Source: Cinclus cinclus (lineage: Eukaryota; Chordata; Aves; Passeriformes; Cinclidae). Taken from it: a stretch of DNA of 64,000 nucleotides. The position numbers were made by a program, and so were the translations under genes. Within the stretch, counting starts at the first letter, position 1. Each line of letters starts with the position of its first letter. Positions 55,985-64,000 of the stretch are shown piece after piece. Below the pieces are notes generated by a model. That model had not been told where the DNA came from. It was given only the letters and a program-made list of their open reading frames with translations, and did not search any database. The stretch lies in contig NC_085055.1 of NCBI RefSeq assembly GCF_963662255.1, forward strand, positions 21,756,204-21,820,203, in the 5' to 3' direction.

Positions 55985-56185
55985 TCACTCGTTCACTACA
56001 CGGGGCCAGGTGAGAGCAGGGTGGGAGGCTGGTGCTGACAGAGGCGCCCCTGCTGCAGGGAGAGGGCAGAAAGGGCTCTGGCCTTCTTCAGAGGAACCCC
56101 CCTAAATATGAGGTCCATCCCGGCTGAGTCCACTTCTCCCACAGGCAGTGCCCTTGAGCCGCTGGCCAAGGCTGCCTCCTCCAGC

Positions 56186-56590
56186 CTAGCAGTGCTGTGG
56201 GGCTAGGAGAGAGGAGGAGGTTCTGCCCCAAACCTCCATCTCAGCTTGTCTTAACTGTTGCAGTTGTTGTAGCACTTTGTGTTGGAAAATCAAGTACTGA
56301 GACTTGTCTAAAAGAGACAAGAAAAGGGGGGACTTGATACATAACTCATGGAGTATCCATTTTTGAGTTCCACTGAAGTTGCTGAATAGAGCTTTAGGAC
56401 TAATTAGCAAAAAAGACAAAAGAATGTAAAGGTACGCACAAAGGAGGATGGAGCCAGTAGAGAAACAGATAAAGAGGACAACAGAAGTTTTTTTTTGCAA
56501 GTTACTTGACAAAAACAATAGTGCTTGCCCAAATAAAAAGTTCAAAGAGAGGGCACCTGTAATATTGAAGCATTCTGTGAATATGACCAC
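56186..56590 (-). CDS. Hydrophobic frame of 134 codons, intact copy (unit D), unrecognised
   Basis: As in unit C, with one change (LLDKSQYL in place of LLEKSQYL), a variant shared with unit E. Confidence 0.2.
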   Translation of the reverse strand: MVIFTECFNITGALSLNFLFGQALLFLSSNLQKKTSVVLFICFSTGSILLCAYLYILLSFLLISPKALFSNFSGTQKWILHELCIKSPLFLSLLDKSQYLIFQHKVLQQLQQLRQAEMEVWGRTSSSLLAPQHC

Positions 56591-56846
56591 CAGACACCCC
56601 TTCCAATGACCTCCAGGACCAAATGAAGACTTCCAGTAGAAGGTGAATGCATGCCAATTCGTTTTTGGAAAGTAGTGTTCGTGTATGAGGTAGGAGGTGC
56701 ATTGTAATGAGTATGTATGATCAGGACTGAATAAATACCCTGCTGTGAAGTTTCACCACACCCATCAGATTAAAGAGATACTGTTCCATGTATCGAGCGC
56801 TGATGAAGAATGTCTGCTCTCTAATGCTACAAACAGAATCAAAAGC

Positions 56847-56852
56847 TTTATT
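56847..56852 (-). terminator. Poly(A) signal of RING gene D
   Basis: CAATAAAGC on the minus strand, as in unit C. Confidence 0.6.
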
Positions 56853-57001
56853 GTACAGCTAATAATAGTATCAATATCCTACCCTCTTCCTAAAGTACTA
56901 CATCTATATGCTTTCCCTCCCACAGCTCCCACTTCCCCAGTCTTCTGTGCAGACTGCAGAAGAAAGCGGACGAGGCCCTTCTCAGCATCCCGGCTTTCAG
57001 T

Positions 57002-57526
57002 TCAGAGGGGCCATGGCGGCTCCACATCAAACGGGATGACGGGCCGGAGGTGCCGGTTGTCCCCTGCTGCCAACGCTTCGTGTCCCCTCGGCGGTCCCCG
57101 CACCAGCCCGTTCCTCTGCAGGTCATCCAGCTCTCTCCGGGGACGCTGGCGGGGCACAGGGCTCGGTGGCCTATCCCCATCGGCGAGTCTTCGGCGCCGG
57201 CCACCTCCAGGAGCCGCATCCTCCTGCTGCTCCTGCTGCTGCCGCTGCCGCCAGCGCACCACGAAGGGATGGAGGCGGCGGCGGCGGCGAGGTGGGGCCA
57301 CAACGACAGGGTTGTCCTGGCCCTGCAGCCGGCGGATGGCCCCGATGGGCCCTTGGCAGATCGGGCAGCTGGCAGCGGTGTCGGGGGCGGCCTGGGGCTG
57401 GATGCAGGCGTGGCAGAACACGTGTCCGCAGGGCTCCACGGCAGCGGGGCTCTGCAGGAAATCCACGCAGATGTAGCAGACCCTGACGGGTCGTGCCGCT
57501 GATGGCTCCTGCCTGAGCTCTGCCAT
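57002..57526 (-). CDS. Intronless RING-finger protein, copy D (174 aa)
   Basis: The protein is identical to copy A along all 174 residues even though the surrounding R block is of the C type. Its promoter has only one 63-bp CRE-like unit. Complete identity across a physically distant copy points to a very recent duplication, gene conversion or selection on the protein. Confidence 0.8.
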   Translation of the reverse strand: MAELRQEPSAARPVRVCYICVDFLQSPAAVEPCGHVFCHACIQPQAAPDTAASCPICQGPIGAIRRLQGQDNPVVVAPPRRRRRLHPFVVRWRQRQQQEQQEDAAPGGGRRRRLADGDRPPSPVPRQRPRRELDDLQRNGLVRGPPRGHEALAAGDNRHLRPVIPFDVEPPWPL

Positions 57527-57580
57527 TGCTGCTCCTGGGCTTGAGTCCCCTCAGCTGCCGCAAGGATTCGAAGGCTCGGC

Positions 57581-57867
57581 TTCCACTTGCGGCACTCGGA
57601 GGTTCCTCAACCTCTCCAGGGACTCAGAGGCTCCTCAGTCACTGGCAGCACTCGGAAGCTCCTCTGTCACTGTCAGGACTCGGAGGTTCCTCCTCGGTCA
57701 CTGGCAGCACTTAGAGCTTCCTCACTCACTGTCAGGACTCGGAGGCTCCTCAGACGCTGGCAGCACACAGGCTCTCCAGACACTGACAGCACTCAGGCTC
57801 CTCAGATGCTGGCAGCACTCAGAGGCTCCTCACACAGTAGCAGTACTCGGAGGCTCCTCAGCTGCTA
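57581..57867. repeat. RING 5' leader minisatellite (unit D)
   Basis: Same structure as in the other units, with small changes near its right end (CAGTAGCAGTACTCGG). Confidence 0.85.
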
Positions 57868-57910
57868 GTGGGTCACAGTGTGAGTGTTGGGGCACTGCCC
57901 AACGCTGCTG

Positions 57911-57991
57911 TTTATAGTTACGTGAGTGGTGTCACAGTGATCGTGAGTGGTGACATCACAGGGCTCTGTGTGGCACCCAGGACCGCCCCCA
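57911..57991 (-). promoter_or_regulatory. RING gene promoter D: TATA box and a single CRE-like unit
   Basis: TATAAA at 57,916-57,911 on the minus strand. The promoter is exactly one 63-bp unit shorter than in A-C, leaving one TGATGTCA site. Confidence 0.55.
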
Positions 57992-58111
57992 TGCACAGAG
58001 GCAGATCCTGTGGCACAAAGCCCACCTGGCAGTGGGCTGCACACCTCAGTGTTTGCCCAGCATCCTTCCAGGCAGTCCCTGCTGGAGTGGGACTGTGCCA
58101 GTCACACTTGC

Positions 58112-58417
58112 TCACACCTGCTCTGCAGAGCTGCTTTCCATGATGTGTCCTGGTGCCTGGGGCTGCATCTCCCCCGGGGGAGGACTCTGCTTGGCCCTTG
58201 GTTGAATTTCAGGACGTTCCATCAGCTCAATTCTCCAGCTTGGTGAGGTCCTTGTGGGTGCAGAATCACCCTCTGGTGTCTCAGCAGCTCCTCCCACTGT
58301 AGGAGATTCCGCAGACGTGCTGAAGGTGCCCTGGGCCCCATTATTCAGGCCACCAGCAAGAAGGAAAAGGACCAGTCCCAGTACTGATGGCTGAGCTACA
58401 CTGATGATGATCAGCCT
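58112..58417 (-). CDS. Membrane-segment frame (unit D)
   Basis: The same 101-codon frame as in unit C. PSI exons lie to its right in this unit, as in A. Confidence 0.35.
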   Translation of the reverse strand, partial: RLIIISVAQPSVLGLVLFLLAGGLNNGAQGTFSTSAESPTVGGAAETPEGDSAPTRTSPSWRIELMERPEIQPRAKQSPPPGEMQPQAPGHIMESSSAEQV

Positions 58418-58787
58418 CTATCTCAGCTTCATGCTGAGATCAACACCCTCTACTTAAAAGCCAGGATCAACACTTACAATCACTTCCTCACAGGGCAGAG
58501 CTTATTTGCAACGTTCCGCCTTTCCCCAGCCCTCTGCTTTCTCCAAACTCATGAGAAAGGTCTGGCTGATCATTTATCAGTCCCACTAAGCATTTTCCCC
58601 CTTCAAATACAGCAGCTTTGGAATACAACATAGAGTCTGTTGAATTCTTTGCCTCTTCCACCACTTTTCTTGAAGATACCATCGTAGCACTTACACACCA
58701 CAGCTGCCTCTTGGAATCATTTGCTGCCCCCTGCAAACAAGCAGGTCCTTTGGCACAGACTCTCCAGCACCAGGCACCTCCGGGGTC

Positions 58788-58817
58788 CTGCTGCTGCTGC
58801 TGCTGCTGCTACTGCTG
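58788..58817. repeat. CTG/CAG repeat, 10 units with one CTA (unit D)
   Basis: Seven CTG, one CTA, two CTG. On the minus strand the CTA is a TAG that closes the polyglutamine frame open in A-C. Confidence 0.97.
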
Positions 58818-59034
58818 CCACCGTAGCCCTGCTGTGAATGGAATGGAAGAGGCTGTGATGACAGCCGGCCACCCCAGCACAGTTACCCACCTGCACTTGG
58901 GAAGACTGTGGTCACAGCTCAGTCTGTCCCTGCGATTTCACCTCTCACAGTGAAATCCCACCTGTTTGTCCCACCTTCCCTATCACCTGCTTGGCATTGG
59001 CCCAGTGCCAGCTTTTTTGTGGCCTTTATGTGCC

Positions 59035-60012
59035 TTAAGAATGCCACCATGGCTTGCACAATTAATAACACAGATCCTTTGTGTTTATTTCTGGGAGAAG
59101 AAGAAGAAAGCCTTTGAGACAAAGCACTCTACACACACAAAGCTGATGAGCAGGAGAGGTGTGTGTGTGTGTGTGCCCAGCCACTACCTGACTATCTGCA
59201 GAGCTTTGCACACTCCTCTCCTGGTGCCTCCAACCCCCAAGCCCAGCTTTCAGCAGGGTTTGCTCAAACTGGTTCTGGCTACATCAGCTGCAAGATCTGA
59301 CTCCAGTTCAAGTTTGCTGATATCTGCGACAAGGCAGCGGAGACTGGCAGGACACCAGCACACATCCTGCATCCACCCAGTGCCATGGCACAGACTGCTG
59401 GAGGGGAACTTGACCAGCCAGTTCAGCCCACTCAGAGCCTTCTCCAAACACGTCGCCCATCCACGAGGAAGCAGCTCAGCAATTCCATTACTCTAATCAA
59501 AAAGCACACAACAAAACCCACCCCAGTTTCTAGCAACCTCCTTCCAGAGCACCAGAGAGGAATTGCCCTCTCACCCTCACAGCTGGGTGGAATTTGCAGC
59601 ACGTCTGGGACAAGGCCAGGGGACCAGCCCTCCTTCCAGGAAGGAAACGTTTTTCAGGCATGCTGAGAGGTTGGGAGTCTCACTGCTGCTACTCACGGTG
59701 ACATTTTTCAGGCACTCCTCACAGCTCCTGTTCGTGTACTGGTGACAATCTGCAGGAAGGAAAAAAGGCACTTGAGGACTTTTAAGAGCTTTGGTGGTTT
59801 AAAGCTTTGGGCTCCTCCAAGCCTGCTCCAACCCACCACTGGACCAGCAGCAATGCGTGCTGCTGCTGCAAGAGCCACCAGCTTCAGCATGCACTCTGTG
59901 GCACAGTGGGAGGCGCAAATGCAAGTGGAAGTTCATCTGCCTTGCTCTGCTGACAAAGCCCTCAGCTGTGAGTTCCTCTACTGGGTTTTATTTCCCTAAA
60001 AGCCTGAGCATC
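59035..60012. repeat. T1 module (unit D)
   Basis: Second copy of 37,951-38,928 at an offset of 21,084, nearly identical. Confidence 0.9.
59250..59890 (-). pseudogene. PTTG1IP-like PSI-domain exons, copy 2
   Basis: Same exons as at 38,166-38,806: signal-like start at 59,890, the CEECLKNVT exon at 59,749-59,697 and the WC-x5-C exon from 59,366. The splice sites are unchanged. The few differences lie mostly outside the exons. Confidence 0.55.
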
Positions 60013-60261
60013 AGAAACCTTGAAAAACATGTGACAAAAGCACTTGGCTCTCTGCTCCTAATCAGCAACAGGGCACTTCAGGAATAACTTCCATTAACTA
60101 AGACGTGAAACACTTTCCATCAGTCACCCTGGACAAATTTGTTGGAACACGCTAAACTCACAGCAATTATTTCAGGATCAGTTTGATTTCAAGCCCCTTT
60201 GATCATCACTCAGACATCCAAATATCTGTGTAGCAATTTGCAGGGAGAGTGTTTTTCATAC

Positions 60262-61862
60262 CTGTGCAGGTGTGTCTGCTTCTTTAATAGGCTGTCCATC
60301 AAACAGGAACGTAATGTGCCTCGGTGACAAGCCCTGCAAGTTCAAAGTCACGTATGAGAAACTGCACTTGTGTTTCTGAATCCAAACTAAGTATTCATGG
60401 ATTGACTGTCTAAACACATGTTAGCAAAATGAACACTCAAAAAGACCAGGGGGATGACAGAAGATGACAGATTTTGATTACAGCCTCTTCCATGTCAGGG
60501 AGGTGAGGCCCTGGCACAGGTTGCCCAGAGAAGCTGTGGCTGTCCCTGGATCCCTGCAAGTGTCCAAAGCCAGGCTGGACAGGGCTTGAAGCAAGCTGGG
60601 ATAGTAGAAGGTGTCCCTGCCCATGGCAGGGGGTGGAGTGAGATGGGCTTTAAATTCCCTTCTTACCCCAAAGCATCCTGTGATTCTCTGATTAAGATGT
60701 AACCACCAGGACACTGAGCACATTTGTCTTGCTGTCTACACTGAGGAAGGCCAAATGCTAGCAATTTTACGTTGCCCTTAAAACCTGAGTTACCACACTG
60801 CTACTGAATCCTCTTCTGACCATGTTTAAGCGTGCGAGGAAGTCTTTATTCACTGCATCAGGGATTGAGGGCCTTGCTTTGCCCTCTTAAAATCCTTCAA
60901 AATGCACGTGCATTCACACTTCTGTCACGCACAGGAATGCTAAAAATTCCCTGTACCTCTCCAAAAACCCAGAGAGGTGTCAGGGTGCAGCAGGCACAGA
61001 GCAGGGCAGAGAGTCAACTTTGAATAAGCAAAGAAAGGATCCTGCAAGTAACAGACAAGGGCCAACAAAATCCAACTCCCTTTCCAAAGCCACTCGCATG
61101 CCCACCCTCTGCTCTGTGTAAAGCAGAGCCATTGGGAGCTCCAGGCTCAGGAACTGAGCTGTGGGGATTCATCCTTCTCCAGCTCAGGATGGCAATGAGG
61201 AACAGCCTGGGAACACCTGTGGAACACAGCGGTCACAGCTGTGCAACAGGCAGCAGGAGACACTGGAAGGGAGGAGGAAACCATCCACGAGGAAGCTGCG
61301 GCATAGAAGAATTTATTTGGCGCCATTATCCAAAGAGAAAATGCCCTCAAAGTTGAGGAAGTTTCTGAAGATGACAGCACTGAGGGTTGGCGAATTGTCT
61401 CAGAGTGAGGATCGGAACCGGAGGAAGTTTTGTAACTATCACGGGACGTTAGGGAGCACCTGAAAAGGAAGACACAGCCTTTACTCAGCCATGAGAAGAA
61501 CTCCACACCGAGGAGCTGCCAGCATCCCAGCTCCTCACTCTCGCACACACCCGGACACCCTCACGCTGCCCACAAGCACGTTCCACGATCCGGCCGGAGA
61601 AGCAAGCGAAGGTTCCACCGGCACGGGGACGCTTCCTCGGGGTGGCCGAGGTCCCTCAGGTCCCGGTGGGAGCCCCGCCACGGGCCGTGCCCGCGCCTAC
61701 CTGTCGGCCGCAGTACGCCTTCATGAGCTTGCTCAGCGGAGCGTGCCGCTTTATCCTTTATTCAGCCGTGCCCCGAGATGCGGAGGGACAGCCGCTCCTT
61801 CCTCCCTCCGTCCGTCCGTCCCGCTCCTCTCCCCGCCTCACCCGGGGCTTCTCCTCCGACAT
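60262..61862 (-). pseudogene. SUMO3-like exons 3-1, copy in unit E
   Basis: Exon 3 (60,333-60,262) is unchanged. The exon 2 donor is at 61,701 and the start at 61,862. An extra 4-base deletion (CCGCTCCTC where A has CCGCCCTCTCCTC) and AATAAAGGATAAAG in place of GATAAAGAATAAAG further disturb the 5' part. No exon 4. Confidence 0.8.
60482..60691 (+). mobile_element. CR1 fragment (unit E copy)
   Basis: Duplicated with the unit; same as the copy at 31,911. Confidence 0.93.
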
Positions 61863-62047
61863 GGCGGAGGGGGAGCGGGGGGCTCGCCTTGGGGGCGTGG
61901 CCAGCGGCAGGGGGCGGGGCCGCGGGCGGGGCCGCGCGCAGGAGCGTCCCCGCTGAGCCGCAAGGGGGCGCTGTGCTCCGGCGCCGGGCCGGCCTGAGGG
62001 GAGCGGCCGGGACAGCTCGGAACAGCCTCTGGATACCCCCTGGACAC
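61560..62047 (-). promoter_or_regulatory. CpG island of the SUMO3-like locus (unit E)
   Basis: Duplicated CpG-dense block around the start at 61,862, with the GC boxes kept. Confidence 0.55.
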
Positions 62048-62052
62048 CCCCG

Positions 62053-62552
62053 GAATCACAGAATCACAGGGTAACCAGCTTGGAAGAGACCTCCGACATC
62101 AAGTCCAACCCATGCCCTGACACCTCAGCTAGAGCATGCCACCAAGTGCCACATCCAGTCTTTTTTTAAAACACATCCAGGGATGGTGATTCCGCCACCT
62201 CCCCCCCAGCTAAACTATTCCAATCCTTCATTATTCTTTCCGTGAAAAAACTTCTTCCTGATATCCAGCCTATATCTCCCCTGGTGCAGCTTGAGACTGT
62301 GTGCTCTGGTTCTGTCAGTGCAGCCTGCTGAATGAGACCACCACACCTGACTAGAGCCACCTTTCAGGGAGCTGTACAGAGTGATAAGACTCTCCCCTGA
62401 GTCCCCTTTTCTCCAGGCTGAGCAGTCGTTCAGTCGTTCCTCACAGGATTTGTGTTCCAAGCCCCTCACCAGCCTTGTTGCCTCCTCTGGATGCACTCAA
62501 GCGTCTCAATGTCCTTCCTAAACTGAGGGGCCCAGAATAGCTCCTGCACGTG
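62053..62552 (-). mobile_element. CR1 element (unit E copy)
   Basis: Duplicated with the unit; same as the copy at 33,486. Confidence 0.9.
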
Positions 62553-63088
62553 GGGAAACAGGGAACAAGAAGCCTTCCATCAAAGCACAGCCTTCCCACT
62601 GTCTCCAGTCCAGCCCAGCCCAGTCCAGACTGCTGCTGGGCTGTTTGGATCCCCGTAAGGGGAGGAGAGGCAAGTTTACCTTGATCCACAATTGAGGAAA
62701 GAATTAGATCCTAAACATACCCAAAAGCAACATTAAAACACAAACGAGGTTAAATGTTTGGATCCAAAGCGATATTTCAACCTTTACTTTTTCATAAAAG
62801 AAAAAAGAAAGAAGATAGTAAAGTAGGGAAAGGCCAAGATTAATTCCGTGAAGCACAGGGAAGGGGTTACCGCCACCATGGGTCCAGCAGTGGCTCCCAG
62901 AGTGCGATGGGTCTTTCCCTGCTGAATTCCACCCTTTGAGGGATAGACTGTGAGGGAGGTAGCTGGACCAGCACGGTGGGAAGACAGCAACAGACAGCAA
63001 AGATTCCAACACTTTGTAGATTTAGCAGCTGCAGCTTCTGGGGCAGTTGCTTTTAGAGGGTTTTGGGAGTGGCAACGTCATGTCCACC

Positions 63089-63397
63089 TCAAAGCTACAG
63101 CATGTCCATGGGCCGATTCATGTTGGCCCATTTAAAGTTCATTAACTGGTCATTGGAATCCAGCTGAAGTTCACCTGATGTATCCAAAAGTTTATTGTTT
63201 GCTTTTCTCATGTATTGAAGCTTTGCTGCTTGCTCGCCTGATGTATCTATCAACTGCAAACTCTCTTCAGGACTTCAAACAGGGTTTACTTTCTGCAATA
63301 AAGCAGGGACTAAAGCTTTCGTTAGAGGCAGAGTAAAACTTTGAATTTTCAAACTTGAATCTTCCAAAAGGCAATGAAGAAAACCATTCCTTCCTTT
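63089..63397 (-). pseudogene. Protein-like frame with one internal stop (unit E)
   Basis: Same frame and internal TGA as elsewhere. A base change (AAAGCTACAGC) ends the second part one or two codons earlier. Confidence 0.3.
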
Positions 63398-63598
63398 TTA
63401 CTCGTTCACTACACGGGGCCAGGTGAGAGCAGGGTGGGAGGCTGGTGCTGACAGAGGTGCCCCTGCTGCAGGGAGAGGGCAGAAAGGGCTCTGGCCCTCT
63501 TCAGAGGAACCCCCCTAAATATGAGGTCCATCCCGGCTGAGTCCACTTCTCCCACAGGCAGTGCCCTTGAGCCGCTGGCCAAGGCTGCCTCCTCCAGC

Positions 63599-63946
63599 CT
63601 AGCAGTGCTGTGGGGCTAGGAGAGAGGAGGAGGTTCTGCCCCAAACCTCCATCTCAGCTTGTCTTAACTGTTGCAGTTGTTGTAGCACTTTGTGTTGGAA
63701 AATCAAGTACTGAGACTTGTCTAAAAGAGACAAGAAAAGGGGGGACTTGATACATAACACAGAGAATATCAATTTTTGAGTTCCACTGGAGTTGCTGAAT
63801 AGAGCTTTAGGACGATTTAGCAAAAAATATATAAGAATGTAAAGGTACGCAGAAAGGAGGATGGAGCCAGTAGAGAAACAGATAAAAGAGGACAACAGAA
63901 GTTTTTTTTTGCAAGTTACTTGACAAAAACAATAGTGCTTGCCCAA
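63599..63946 (-). pseudogene. Hydrophobic frame, frameshifted copy (unit E)
   Basis: Has the extra A of units A and B but the LLDKSQYL variant of unit D, so it is a mosaic of the two R types. Confidence 0.25.
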
Positions 63947-64000
63947 ATAAAAAGTTCAAAGAGAGGGCACCTGTAATATTGAAGCATTCTGTGAATATGA

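Larger units (their letters stand above)
55677..60012. repeat. Array unit D (R-T1), about 4.3 kb
   Basis: It begins with R like unit C but ends with T1 like unit A, and is followed by S of unit E. It is the shortest unit and carries both deletion alleles. Confidence 0.95.
60013..64000. repeat. Array unit E (S-R, cut by window end)
   Basis: S runs to about 63,091 and R continues to the last base, so the array extends beyond the window. It is 21,081 bases from unit B and differs from it by small indels. Confidence 0.95.

Noticed and set aside
31439..64000. Germline-restricted or W-chromosome origin
   Set aside because: Tandem copies of diverged genes fit that idea, but the intact UBE2G2 and TSPEAR-like neighbours fit an ordinary autosome equally well and nothing in the sequence decides it.

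Overview
The window is vertebrate DNA, almost certainly from a bird. It has spliced nuclear genes with GT/AG introns and CpG islands, and many short 3'-truncated fragments in both orientations of a LINE family that reads as avian CR1. The gene order on the minus strand (PTTG1IP-like, SUMO3, UBE2G2, TSPEAR) matches the order I know from human 21q22.3. A songbird is plausible but not shown.

Left part (1-30,250). The signal-peptide exon of a gene I read as TSPEAR sits at 709-778 on the minus strand, and the gene runs off the left edge. About 8.7 kb of intergenic DNA with CR1 fragments follows. UBE2G2, the E2 of ER-associated degradation, is complete on the minus strand: six coding exons between 29,655 and 12,726 join into 165 codons with every splice phase matching.

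Right part (30,250-64,000). The next gene leftward-transcribed is SUMO3. It keeps recognisable exons 2, 3 and 4 with intact splice sites and the di-glycine, but it is strongly diverged and its exon 2 is out of frame with the start region. From SUMO3 intron 3 onward the window is a recent, nearly identical tandem array of five units (A-E, the last cut by the window end). The building blocks are S (SUMO3-like exons 1-3 and a CpG island), R (an intronless RING-finger gene of 174 codons, a membrane-segment frame and a CTG repeat), T2 (3.4 kb with no gene recognised) and T1 (PSI-domain exons resembling PTTG1IP). Unit A is S-R-T1, B is S-R-T2, C is R-T2, D is R-T1 and E is S-R onward. Two deletions explain all forms: a 3,383-bp loss of T2 at GCCTT microhomology (A, D) and a 4,038-bp loss of T1+S at CAA microhomology (B, C).

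The most notable content is the set of four nearly identical RING genes, each with a canonical C3HC4 RING, an arginine-rich tail, its own TATA box, CRE-like 63-bp promoter repeats, a minisatellite 5' leader and a poly(A) signal. They sit beside an E2 gene and a decaying or re-purposed SUMO gene. I do not recognise this RING gene as a named family. That it works with UBE2G2 or SUMO is only a hypothesis.
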